Part shown: piece after piece, positions 27,359 to 35,884 of the stretch | Numbering within the stretch: the first letter of the stretch is position 1 | How the letters are laid out: each line of letters opens with the position of its first letter | Source of the DNA: an uncultured Oscillospiraceae bacterium | GTDB taxonomy: Bacteria > Bacillota > Clostridia > Oscillospirales > Acutalibacteraceae | Length of the DNA stretch: 64,000 nt | Reading direction: 5' to 3' | Assembly: GCA_900541975.1 (NCBI GenBank) | Contig: UQLR01000003.1 | Coordinates: forward strand, 98,854-162,853 | Notes under the pieces: generated by a model | Databases searched by the model: none | What the model was told of the DNA's origin: nothing | What the model saw: the letters and a program-made list of their open reading frames with translations, nothing else | Made by a program: the position numbers and the translations under genes

Positions 27359-27730
27359 AATATTTTCAAATTTGGGCAGCTCCGATTCTTTAAGTGATTG
27401 GAGCTGTTTTTTTATTTTTTCACACTCTACCAGGAATTCTTCATTACAGGTTTCTGCATACTTATTTGCCGCCGCTATGGAAGTCGCAACATGGTCGATG
27501 GTTTCATGATAAAGAAAAATATCCATACCGCCTTTTTCCTTTTCCCAGATGTGGCTGATCGTTTGAAAAGTGGCCTGAGCGGCCTGTATATTTCCGTTTT
27601 CGTAAGCCTTGGACGCCTGTTGGACATATTCTGATGTTTTGTTTGCCAGTGAAAGCGTATAAATCATTTCCGTTGCGCATAGACAGGCGGTAAAAACGGC
27701 GATGATAAAAGCAATCCAGAGTCTTTTCAT
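27353..27730 (-). CDS. DUF4363 family membrane-anchored protein
   Basis: A 125-residue protein with one N-terminal hydrophobic segment (KRLWIAFIIAVFTACLCATE) serving as signal anchor, followed by a helical, charged domain predicted to lie outside the membrane. DUF4363 proteins commonly accompany YetF/DUF421 proteins in spore formers, but their job is not established. Its ATG overlaps the stop of the YetF gene by 4 bases. The 3' end runs convergent with znuB and overlaps it by 6 bases. Confidence 0.7.
   Translation of the reverse strand: MKRLWIAFIIAVFTACLCATEMIYTLSLANKTSEYVQQASKAYENGNIQAAQATFQTISHIWEKEKGGMDIFLYHETIDHVATSIAAANKYAETCNEEFLVECEKIKKQLQSLKESELPKFENIL
27377..27419 (+). terminator. 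znuB terminator inside the convergent DUF4363 gene
   Basis: CAGCTCC (27377-27383) pairs with GGAGCTG (27400-27406), then TTTTTTTATTTTTT on the + strand. It lies in the coding region of the opposite-strand gene. Confidence 0.8.
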
Positions 27731-28404
27731 GGCTTATCCTCCTTTAGTATAATATTGTATTCGCGCTTTTTGTTTGCAGTCATCAGAAAGACGCGTTCTC
27801 TTGTAAGGTTTTTACTTTTAAGTGTTTGCTCAATCCAGTTTTTATCTACACCGCAGAGCTTCATGGAGTAATCGGAAAGCTCACCGTCGCTTATAACAAC
27901 TGCCTCAATACCTTTGTCCGCTGCACGGATCCCCATGTGTTCAAGCGTAAGCGTTTCTTTTTCCGGCTTTTTTAACACGCTCATTTTACCATTTGTTTCA
28001 ATAATGGCATAGGCTACGTCTTCAATGTGAAATACATTCATTTGCCTGAGCTGCTCGCACAGATCTTCCGTACTGATACGAAGACGGTTCATTTGTTTTT
28101 GATCGATTTTTCCATTGTTAATTACAATTTGCGGTTTGCCGCAGATTAGTTTGCGAATTTTTGACTGCTTCATCATAACAACAGACAGGACAATTTCGCA
28201 CAGTACAAGAATTAAAATGGGAATAAAACCGCTTAATAGAGGCTGTGCAGTGTTTTGCATGGGAATAGCGGCAATGTCTGAAATGAGCAGGGTTACGACA
28301 AGTTCAGTTGTTTGCAGTTCGCTGATTTGGCGTTTTCCCATAATGCGCACAGCGGTAATAATAACAAGGTAGAGCAAAAAGGTTCGTATAATAGAAATCA
28401 ACAT
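27727..28404 (-). CDS. yetF: YetF/DUF421 family membrane protein
   Basis: A 225-residue protein with three N-terminal transmembrane helices (IIRTFLLYLVIITAVRIMGK and following) and a C-terminal DUF421 domain containing LVCGKPQIVINNGKIDQKQM-like sequence, here IRKLICGKPQIVINNGKI. Such proteins occur in spore inner membranes of Bacillus, where some affect permeability and heat resistance. The start at 28404 follows an AGGTGAT site. It is divergent from the gerA operon, which fits a spore-membrane role by context only. Confidence 0.88.
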   Translation of the reverse strand: MLISIIRTFLLYLVIITAVRIMGKRQISELQTTELVVTLLISDIAAIPMQNTAQPLLSGFIPILILVLCEIVLSVVMMKQSKIRKLICGKPQIVINNGKIDQKQMNRLRISTEDLCEQLRQMNVFHIEDVAYAIIETNGKMSVLKKPEKETLTLEHMGIRAADKGIEAVVISDGELSDYSMKLCGVDKNWIEQTLKSKNLTRERVFLMTANKKREYNIILKEDKP

Positions 28405-28515
28405 ACTTATATCACCTGTATGTATTTTAGGTTGTAAACTTAGGAATATACGAATAATTAAAGTGCGTCGGTAAAAGTTAAAAAAGTAAGCGGAAAGAAG
28501 GTGTAAAAAATAAGC

Positions 28516-30048
28516 ATGCATTTTTGGGAGAAATTAAAAACTATATTTTTACCGCCCGTACCTACACAAAAGCAGAATATACAGACGAAAAAATTGTATT
28601 GCAGTCTGGATAAAACCATTGCCTACCTGCAAAGCGCCTATGACGGAAGCGTTGATTTTACAGTCCGGAATATTACTCTTAAAGACGGCGGAAAAGCGGC
28701 GCTTTTTACAATTGAGGGGATGGCAAACAAGGAAACCCTGGCGCTGAGTATTACAAACCCGGTTGTGCAGGCGGATATTCCTCCGGGAAGCGGTGCTGAA
28801 AAGCTAAAATATATTGAGCGCAGCGTGCTTTCCGCATCGGAAATTACGCAAATTGATACATTTGAGCAGCTGCTCACCTTTATTATGTCAGGGTTTGCCG
28901 TTTTGGCAATTGACGGCTGCGACAAGGCGCTTTCAATTGGCGTACAGGGCTTTAGCTTTCGGAGCGTGTCAGAACCGGAGTCAGAGGTTGTACAGCGCGG
29001 GTCAAGAGAAGGCTTTGTAGAGCCGCTGCGTATTAATATGACATTGATCCGCAGACGCATGAAAACGCCGGAGCTGAAATTTGAAACAATGTCTGTTGGA
29101 ACGACCAGCAAGACGGATATTTGCCTTTGTTATTTAAATAAAATTGTGTCGAAAGGGATATTGAGCGAACTCAAGCGCAGGCTTAAGGAAACCGATTTGG
29201 ATACGGTTCTTGCATCTGGGTATCTTGTTCCATATTTGGAAAACAATAGGGATTTTTCCCTTTTTACCGGTGTGGGAATTACAGAACGGCCGGACACGGT
29301 ATGTGGGAAGATCCATGAAGGGCGCATCGCTATTTTAATTGACGGAACGCCAAGCGTTTTGATTGTGCCGCATCTGTTTTTAGAAAATTTTCAAACGCTG
29401 GATGATTATTCCAACCGTGCTTATTTTGCAACATTCACACGATGGCTGAAGTATATTGCCTTTTTTGTAGCGGTATTTACACCGGGCTTCTATGTAGCAA
29501 TCGCAACTTTTAATCCGGAACTTTTTCCGCAGCAGTTGTTGAGTAAGGTAGCAGCTTCTATTGCAGACACGCCTTTTTCTTTAATGGCGGAGGTCCTTAT
29601 CATTCATTTTATTTATGAAATTATGCGGGAAGCGGGGCTGCGCCTGCCGCGCCCGCTGGGGCATGCCGTCAGCATTGTGGGCGCGCTTGTGATCGGCGAA
29701 ACGGCTGTCAATGCAGGGTTGATTGGCGCGCCCACGCTGATGGTGGTTGCGCTGACCGCCATATCCTCTTATGTTATACCAGACCTGTACCCGCCTGTGG
29801 CGATCCTGCGTATTTTATTCATTATTGCAGGCGGGATTGGCGGCGTATGGGGGATTGTGCTGTTGTTTTGCGTTGTGCTTGTCAATATCTGCGGAAAGCT
29901 CAGCTTTGGCGTGCCGTATGTGTCGCCGGTTGCGCCGTTTTCTCTTTTCGGTATGCGCGACGTGCTGATTCGGGCAGGGTGGAAAACGCTTTCCAAAAAA
30001 CGAAATTTTATACAGGATCAAAGGGGAAGCGAACAGTTTAAAGAGTAG
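28516..30048 (+). CDS. gerA: spore germination protein GerA family, A subunit
   Basis: A 510-residue A subunit of a Ger-type nutrient germinant receptor in the spore inner membrane. The soluble N-terminal region (about 1-280) has VLAIDGCDKALSIGVQGFSF and SVSEPESEVVQRGSREGFVE, a classic GerA motif. It is followed by a membrane domain with about five helices. First of three ger genes, 14 bases before gerB. Forespore sigma-G control is expected, but no good sigma-G promoter was recognised. Confidence 0.95.
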   Translation: MHFWEKLKTIFLPPVPTQKQNIQTKKLYCSLDKTIAYLQSAYDGSVDFTVRNITLKDGGKAALFTIEGMANKETLALSITNPVVQADIPPGSGAEKLKYIERSVLSASEITQIDTFEQLLTFIMSGFAVLAIDGCDKALSIGVQGFSFRSVSEPESEVVQRGSREGFVEPLRINMTLIRRRMKTPELKFETMSVGTTSKTDICLCYLNKIVSKGILSELKRRLKETDLDTVLASGYLVPYLENNRDFSLFTGVGITERPDTVCGKIHEGRIAILIDGTPSVLIVPHLFLENFQTLDDYSNRAYFATFTRWLKYIAFFVAVFTPGFYVAIATFNPELFPQQLLSKVAASIADTPFSLMAEVLIIHFIYEIMREAGLRLPRPLGHAVSIVGALVIGETAVNAGLIGAPTLMVVALTAISSYVIPDLYPPVAILRILFIIAGGIGGVWGIVLLFCVVLVNICGKLSFGVPYVSPVAPFSLFGMRDVLIRAGWKTLSKKRNFIQDQRGSEQFKE

Positions 30049-30062
30049 GACGGAGATAACCT

Positions 30063-31139
30063 GTGCAAAAAAAAGTAAAAATATCTGTTTCACAGCTTTT
30101 TGTTATGCTGTTTATCAGCAGAACCATTGTAAATATTACCTATAGCGTATATGTGGCGGATACCACACAGCTATACGACCATCTTTTCTCTTCGCTGTGC
30201 GCGTTTTTGCTTACGCTGTTGATGACGGTCCCTGTATATTTGCTGTATAAAAAAAACAATGAACACAGCGTTTTAGACTGCGGTTATAACAGCCTTGGTA
30301 AGGCAGGCGCTGTAATTGCAGTGGTTTATGCCATTTATTTTCTTTGGGTGCTTTGTTATACGCTGTCGTTGTTTGATTTGTTTGTAACGGACCTGATGAA
30401 TCCCAAAATATCGGCGGTGGCGCTTTCGCTTGGGGTTATGGCAGCGTCTATTTATGGAGCATATAAAGGCGTTGAAGCTCTGGCAAGGACTTCTGGCCTT
30501 GTATTTATTGCTATTTTGGCAGCCGGTGTATTTTTGGTTTGCGCGCTTTTTGCCCAGGTAGATCCAATGAACTTTACACCAATGTTTTATAACGGTTATC
30601 AGGGGACGGTAGACGGTGTGCTTTTAATGCTTGCACGCAATTCCTGTATTCCGGCAATGGCAGTTCTTCTGCCGCTGACGCAGAAAGGAAATATTAAAAA
30701 AGGAATCTTCTGGTGGTGTTTTGGCGTATATGCAACGACAGCTTTGATGATTTTTTTGGTTACGGGTGTTATGGGCGATTATGTCAGAACGCAGCCCTTC
30801 CCGGTCTATACGGCTACAAGTGTTGCGGAGATTGGCATTTTCCAGCGTATGGACGCCGTTTTTCTGGGGGTATGGACAGCAGGCATCTTTATTAAAAGCG
30901 CATTGTTTATTTATCTGGTTTCCCTTTGTATAAAGAAAATATGGGGAGAGAAAGCTGGGAAAATATCTGTTATCGTAACCGGAACCGTTGTTTTGCTGAT
31001 TACTTTTGGAATCATTGCTTCACAAACGGTTATGGAGATTCTGTTTAACAACTATATTTTATTGTTTTTGACGGTGCTTACCGGTGTTATTTTGCCTTTG
31101 CTCCTGCTTTTTAAAAAGAAAGGAAGGGGAAAACCTTGA
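30063..31139 (+). CDS. gerB: spore germination permease, GerB subunit
   Basis: A 358-residue endospore germination permease of the amino-acid/polyamine transporter superfamily, with about ten transmembrane helices. It is the subunit thought to bind the germinant. The start is GTG at 30063 (QKKVKISVSQLFVMLF), 14 bases after gerA. The basic C-terminal tail FKKKGRGKP lies in the cytoplasm. Its stop overlaps the TTG start of gerC. Ligand identity cannot be inferred. Confidence 0.92.
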   Translation: MQKKVKISVSQLFVMLFISRTIVNITYSVYVADTTQLYDHLFSSLCAFLLTLLMTVPVYLLYKKNNEHSVLDCGYNSLGKAGAVIAVVYAIYFLWVLCYTLSLFDLFVTDLMNPKISAVALSLGVMAASIYGAYKGVEALARTSGLVFIAILAAGVFLVCALFAQVDPMNFTPMFYNGYQGTVDGVLLMLARNSCIPAMAVLLPLTQKGNIKKGIFWWCFGVYATTALMIFLVTGVMGDYVRTQPFPVYTATSVAEIGIFQRMDAVFLGVWTAGIFIKSALFIYLVSLCIKKIWGEKAGKISVIVTGTVVLLITFGIIASQTVMEILFNNYILLFLTVLTGVILPLLLLFKKKGRGKP

Positions 31140-32170
31140 AAAAAACAGGGATATGTCTGCTTTGCCTGCTGCTGATGTTCAATCTGGCCTCCTGTACCGG
31201 TGCGCGGCAGCTCAGCGAGCGCTTGATTATCCAGGGAATTGGGATTGATAAACAGGGACAGGAGTACCAGCTGACACTCTTATATTTGAATACCGACGAC
31301 GCAGCGGAAGAGCCGCGCACGGAAAGTATGTCGGCAAGCGGGAAAAGCGTGATGGATTGTATGACGAACAGCATTATGCAAACGGGAAAAGAACCGCTTT
31401 ACAGCCAGAACCTGTTTATTCTTTTAGGGGAAAAAACAGCAAAAGCAGGGTTTGAAGAGCCGTTGTCTTTTTTTACAACGTATTATGAATCGCGGCCAAA
31501 CGTAAATATTTTTGTAGCGAAGCAAAGTGCCGCTGCAATTATGCAGACGAAAGAAATTACAGCGCAGCAGATTGATATGTTGTCGGAAAATGAAAAAAGA
31601 AGCGGCAGGGCGATTGTATCGACATTAATGCAGATGGAAAACGATCTGTTAAGCGGGATAACCGCACCGAAAACCCTGTGTCTTACGACAGATGGGGAAA
31701 TGGTTCAGGCGGCGGGAACCGCCGTATTTCAGAAAGACCGCCTGTCGTTTTTTCTGTCGCCGGAAGAATCGCTTGGCGCGCTGATGATCAGCGGCAGGGC
31801 GGATACAGCGTCTGAGCTGATCCTGAATGAAAAGGGAAATGTGGATTTTACGCTTTCCAACTGTAAAAGCGATATTTCACCAAAGATTCAGGGAGAAACG
31901 CTTTCTTATCATATAAAGATTTCCGCACGCGCAGACGTGTATGCAGAGCACAAATTAAAGACAGAGGTACAGGCTTCTCTGCAGGAAAGAGCGACGCAAG
32001 TGTGTAAGAATGCAATTGAAACGTGTATTAAACAGCACAATGCAGATGTTTTTGGCTTTTTAAAACGCCTGATGCAAACAAACTGTGCGTATTTTAAGGC
32101 CTTGGACGACCCGATGTCGGCTCTTAACAAAGCGGAGTTTACAGTAACGGCCGATATAAAAGTCAACTGA
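31136..32170 (+). CDS. gerC: spore germination lipoprotein, Ger(x)C family
   Basis: A 344-residue lipoprotein subunit of the Ger receptor. The signal peptide MKKTGICLLCLLLMF is followed by lipobox LASC (Cys about residue 20). The family motif RLIIQGIGIDKQGQEYQLTL follows at once. The start is TTG at 31136, overlapping the gerB stop, after an AAGGAAGGGG site. It completes a three-gene gerABC operon. Confidence 0.93.
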   Translation: MKKTGICLLCLLLMFNLASCTGARQLSERLIIQGIGIDKQGQEYQLTLLYLNTDDAAEEPRTESMSASGKSVMDCMTNSIMQTGKEPLYSQNLFILLGEKTAKAGFEEPLSFFTTYYESRPNVNIFVAKQSAAAIMQTKEITAQQIDMLSENEKRSGRAIVSTLMQMENDLLSGITAPKTLCLTTDGEMVQAAGTAVFQKDRLSFFLSPEESLGALMISGRADTASELILNEKGNVDFTLSNCKSDISPKIQGETLSYHIKISARADVYAEHKLKTEVQASLQERATQVCKNAIETCIKQHNADVFGFLKRLMQTNCAYFKALDDPMSALNKAEFTVTADIKVN

Positions 32171-32252
32171 ACAAAATTTGGCCGAACCCCCTTTTAATGC
32201 TTGACGTTTTAAGCTATAATAAAGATACTTAAAATATAAAGGCGGTGGGGTT

Positions 32253-33221
32253 GTGTCTTCCATATTTACGGTGTCGCTTGCAAACCTTATACAGGAGCTT
32301 TCATTGGAAACGGCGTATATGCCTGAAGATCCTGAAAAAATATTGATTTCTTCGCGGGATATTAACCGTCCCGGGCTGGAGCTTACAGGTTTTCTGGATT
32401 TTTTTGATAAAACGCGTATTATTATTCTTGGAAACACAGAAAGCGCCTATTTAGGCCAGCTTGCGTGCGATCAAAAGGTAAAAATATTGACCGATATTAT
32501 TGAAAAAAAACCACCGGCTGTGATCGTTGCAAGAAATTTGCCGCTTTCTGAAGAGCTGATGGATATCTGTAAGCAATATCAAGTTCCGGTTCTACGCTCT
32601 GCAGATGCAACCTCCTCTTTAAGCGCGGCGCTTGTTTCACATTTAAACGTAGAGCTTGCCCCGCGCGTTACGCGGCATGGCGTATTGGTAGAGGTTTACG
32701 GCGAAGGTATTTTGCTCATCGGTGACAGCGGCGTGGGAAAAAGCGAAACGGCAATTGAGCTGATAAAAAGAGGACACCGCCTGATTGCAGACGACGCGGT
32801 GGAAATCCGCCGCGTTTCCAATAAATCGCTTGTGGGATCTTCGCCGGAAAATATTCGCCATTTTATTGAACTGCGCGGCATTGGTATCATTAACGCACGC
32901 AGGATATTTGGTATGGGCGCCGTTAAGCTGACAGAAAAAATTGATATTGTAATTAATATGGAAATTTGGGACAGCTCCAAGGTGTATGACCGTATGGGCA
33001 TGGATAATGAGTATATGGATATCCTTGGAATCAACGTTCCAGTGCTTACCATTCCTGTGAAACCCGGAAGAAACCTGGCGGTTATTATTGAAGTGGCCGC
33101 CATGAACAACAGGCAGAAAAAGATGGGATATAACGCAGCCCAGGAGTTGCTTGCAAGCCTTGGCATGGAGTTTACCAAGGATGAGGTAAGCGGAAAAAAC
33201 AAAATAGACTGGGCGCCTTGA
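32253..33221 (+). CDS. hprK: HPr kinase/phosphorylase
   Basis: A 322-residue bifunctional enzyme that phosphorylates HPr on a regulatory serine and reverses it, controlling carbon catabolite repression. The N-terminal domain spans about 1-130. The kinase domain has Walker A GDSGVGKSE (about residue 157) and the signature IELRGIGIINARRIFGMGA. The start appears to be GTG at 32253, after AAAGGCGGTG. It heads a conserved block with PHP, murB, rapZ and whiA. Neither ptsH nor crh is in the window. Confidence 0.96.
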   Translation: MSSIFTVSLANLIQELSLETAYMPEDPEKILISSRDINRPGLELTGFLDFFDKTRIIILGNTESAYLGQLACDQKVKILTDIIEKKPPAVIVARNLPLSEELMDICKQYQVPVLRSADATSSLSAALVSHLNVELAPRVTRHGVLVEVYGEGILLIGDSGVGKSETAIELIKRGHRLIADDAVEIRRVSNKSLVGSSPENIRHFIELRGIGIINARRIFGMGAVKLTEKIDIVINMEIWDSSKVYDRMGMDNEYMDILGINVPVLTIPVKPGRNLAVIIEVAAMNNRQKKMGYNAAQELLASLGMEFTKDEVSGKNKIDWAP

Positions 33222-33272
33222 TTTATGCACGGTACATTTTAAAGAGGGATTTGTCTAAAGAGGGATTGTCTT

Positions 33273-33992
33273 ATGAAGATCATTGCAGATACGCACACGC
33301 ACACCGTCGCTTCCACGCACGCCTACAGCACAGCGCAGGAAATGATTACAGCGGCAAAGGAAAAGGGGCTGTATGCAATTGCGCTTACCGACCATGCATA
33401 CAGAATGCCGGGCGCTCCCGGAGAGTGGTTTTTTGAAAACCTGCATGCAATTCCATCCACGCTCTACGGTGTGCGCGTATTAAGAGGAATGGAAGCCAAT
33501 GTGATTGATTTTAACGGGAATTTGGATGCTCCACAGAATATACAGAAGAGCATGGAATGGATTGTAGCTTCTATCCATGGGCTCTTGCTTGACGGAGAAC
33601 CGTCTTATGAAGCGTGTACGCAGCTTTGGCTGCGCGTAGCGGAAAATCCGCATGTTCGGGTAATTGGGCATAGCGGCGCGCCTGCCTATGCCTATGATTA
33701 TGAAAAGGTTATTCCGCAGTTTGCAGCGCAGGGAAAGCTAATTGAAATTAACAATGCAACGTTTCGCGTTCGAAAAAGTTCAGTGGAAAATTGTATGAAA
33801 ATTGCCAAGGCCTGCAAAAAGGCCGGCGCGTATATTGTGGTGAATTCGGATGCGCATTTTTCCACAGCGGTTGGAAACGCAGACCTGGCGCTTGCCATGC
33901 TTGCAGAAATTGATTTTCCACAGGAGTTGGTTGTAAACGCTGATACCGGGCGTTTTAAGGATTATCTGCGCGCCTGCGGCATATCTCTTTAA
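33273..33992 (+). CDS. PHP-domain phosphatase (YcdX-like)
   Basis: A 239-residue metal-dependent hydrolase of the PHP family. The metal-binding motif DTHTHTVAS opens the barrel, and later ligands are in ALTDHAYRM, SIHGLLLD, RVIGHSGAP and VVNSDAHFS. E. coli YcdX is a zinc phosphatase; the substrate here is unknown. Its ribosome-binding region is a tandem duplication (33241-33271). It lies in the hprK-murB block conserved in many Clostridia. Confidence 0.9.
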   Translation: MKIIADTHTHTVASTHAYSTAQEMITAAKEKGLYAIALTDHAYRMPGAPGEWFFENLHAIPSTLYGVRVLRGMEANVIDFNGNLDAPQNIQKSMEWIVASIHGLLLDGEPSYEACTQLWLRVAENPHVRVIGHSGAPAYAYDYEKVIPQFAAQGKLIEINNATFRVRKSSVENCMKIAKACKKAGAYIVVNSDAHFSTAVGNADLALAMLAEIDFPQELVVNADTGRFKDYLRACGISL

Positions 33993-34047
33993 ATAGAGAG
34001 GGTTTTACTGCAGGTGCATATCATATACATACATATTTGGAGGGACT

Positions 34048-34959
34048 ATGACAAATCTTGACCGCATCAAACAAATAGCGTTGGATTTTGGCTGTGATGT
34101 AAAGGAAAACGAGCCAATGAAAAGCTATACGACCTTTAAAATCGGCGGAGACGCACAGCTCTTGGTTACAGCAAAAAGCTTAAACGGGCTGGTTGCGGTT
34201 TTAAAGGCGTGCAGAGCGCAGGAGGCACCTTGCTTTATCCTTGGCAGGGGTTCGAACCTGCTGGTTTCAGATCAAGGTATAGAAGGGGTTGTTCTTCGGC
34301 TTGACGGCGATTTTAAAAGCATTTCTCTAGTAGATGACGACACCGTCTTTTGTGGGGCGGGTGTTAGTCTTGCAAAGCTTTGTACATTTGCCTGCGAACA
34401 TTCTTTAAGTGGACTGGAGTTTGCATGGGGGATTCCCGGTAGCGCCGGGGGAGCTGCCTTTATGAATGCGGGCGCTTATACGGGAGAGATGAAAGACGTG
34501 CTGCTTTGCTGCCATCATGTAACGCCGGACGGGACGGTTGGCAGCATAGAAAAAAAGAATTTGCAGCTTTTTTACCGTCATAGCGTATATGCGGACAACG
34601 GCTTTGTTATTACGGGCATTGTCGTTAAACTGCAAAAAGATTCGGAAACGGAGATTCGGCGCAGGATGGATGAATTTATGCGGCGGCGCAGGGAAAAACA
34701 ACCCTTGGAATACCCAAGCGCCGGCAGCGTTTTCAAAAGGCCAAAAGGGTATTTTGCTGGAACCCTAATCGAGCAGGCCGGATTAAAGGGCTACAGTATA
34801 GGCGACGCTGTAATCAGCAGGAAGCATGCGGGGTTTATTATTAACCAGGGCGATGCTACAGCACAGGACGTTTTGGCTTTGATCCGGCATATTCAAAACA
34901 CAGTGCACAGAGATTTTGCTGTGGATCTTGTCTGCGAAGTGCGGTATGTAGGCCGATAA
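34048..34959 (+). CDS. murB: UDP-N-acetylenolpyruvoylglucosamine reductase
   Basis: A 303-residue FAD-dependent enzyme making UDP-MurNAc for peptidoglycan. FAD-binding motifs are TTFKIGGDAQLLV and ILGRGSNLLVSDQG; catalytic regions are GIPGSAGGAAFMNAGAY and YPSAGSVFKRP, whose Ser is the proton donor. The length and lack of the insertion point to the type II (Gram-positive) form. GGAGG precedes the ATG. Confidence 0.97.
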   Translation: MTNLDRIKQIALDFGCDVKENEPMKSYTTFKIGGDAQLLVTAKSLNGLVAVLKACRAQEAPCFILGRGSNLLVSDQGIEGVVLRLDGDFKSISLVDDDTVFCGAGVSLAKLCTFACEHSLSGLEFAWGIPGSAGGAAFMNAGAYTGEMKDVLLCCHHVTPDGTVGSIEKKNLQLFYRHSVYADNGFVITGIVVKLQKDSETEIRRRMDEFMRRRREKQPLEYPSAGSVFKRPKGYFAGTLIEQAGLKGYSIGDAVISRKHAGFIINQGDATAQDVLALIRHIQNTVHRDFAVDLVCEVRYVGR

Positions 34960-34985
34960 ACCGTATTTTACGGGAGGAATGTACA

Positions 34986-35849
34986 ATGGAGTTTGTTATT
35001 ATAACTGGACTTTCCGGCGCCGGCAAAACGATTGCCATGCATGCGCTGGAAGATATAGATTTTTATTGTGTGGATAATCTTCCCCCTGTTTTGATTCCTA
35101 CCTTTTATGATTTATGTAAGAATTCCTCTGAAGAAAGGATGAAACAGGTTGCAGTAGTAACCAATATCCGCACAGGGGAAGATTTTCAAAGTTTTAGAGA
35201 TATTTTGTCAAAGCTCAGGGGGGAAAGCAAACCATTTAAAATTATGTTTTTGGATGCGAAAAAGGACGTGTTGCTTACAAGATATAAGGAAACGCGCCGG
35301 AAGCATCCGTTAAGCGAAACCTACCGCGGCTCTACCATAGAAGCGGTTAATTTGGAAGCAGAACTTTTAAAAAGTGTAAAAGAGCATGCGGATTACACCA
35401 TTGACACAACCTATTTATCCCCGGCACAGCTTAAAGAGCGCGTTTCCACATTGTTTTTGGGGGAAGCACATCTGGCGCTTACGGTAACATGCATGTCGTT
35501 TGGTTTTAAATACGGTGCGCCGTCGGAAGCCGATCTGGTCTTTGACGTCCGTTGTTTGCCAAACCCGTTTTATATTGAAGCGCTCAAACACAAGACCGGG
35601 CTGGATGAAGATGTACGGGAATATGTTCTGAAATGGGAGCAGACCCAGGGGCTTGTCAAACGAGTCTTTGACCTTGTGGACTACACGCTTCCGCTTTATA
35701 TTGAAGAAGGAAAAAGCCAGCTTGTGATTGCATTTGGCTGCACGGGAGGAAAACACCGTAGCGTTGCGCTTGCAAGGTTGCTTTACAGTCATCTTGTCGA
35801 CAATGGCCAGCGTGCGAGCATTCATCATAGAGATATCCGGAAAGCGTAA
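34986..35849 (+). CDS. rapZ: RapZ/YvcJ-family nucleotide-binding protein
   Basis: A 287-residue P-loop protein. Walker A is GLSGAGKT (residues 8-15) and a second nucleotide site lies in VVTNIRTGEDF. The C-terminal domain has IAFGCTGGKHRSVALA, the conserved metabolite-binding motif. E. coli RapZ guides RNase E to small RNAs, and B. subtilis YvcJ affects competence. A GGGAGG site precedes the ATG. In most Firmicutes yvcK follows this gene, but here whiA follows directly after 35 bases. Confidence 0.95.
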   Translation: MEFVIITGLSGAGKTIAMHALEDIDFYCVDNLPPVLIPTFYDLCKNSSEERMKQVAVVTNIRTGEDFQSFRDILSKLRGESKPFKIMFLDAKKDVLLTRYKETRRKHPLSETYRGSTIEAVNLEAELLKSVKEHADYTIDTTYLSPAQLKERVSTLFLGEAHLALTVTCMSFGFKYGAPSEADLVFDVRCLPNPFYIEALKHKTGLDEDVREYVLKWEQTQGLVKRVFDLVDYTLPLYIEEGKSQLVIAFGCTGGKHRSVALARLLYSHLVDNGQRASIHHRDIRKA

Positions 35850-35884
35850 CCCTTAAGGAGTATATTGGAAAGGAACGTAGAAAT

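Noticed and set aside
32643-33230. 195-codon minus-strand open frame opposite hprK
   Set aside because: It lies opposite the HprK kinase domain and has no family features; it is a shadow of the real gene.
34247-34268. Sequence GGGTTCGAACCTGC resembling a tRNA T-arm
   Set aside because: It lies inside murB in the conserved GRGSNLLVSDQG codons, and no acceptor, D or anticodon arms surround it.
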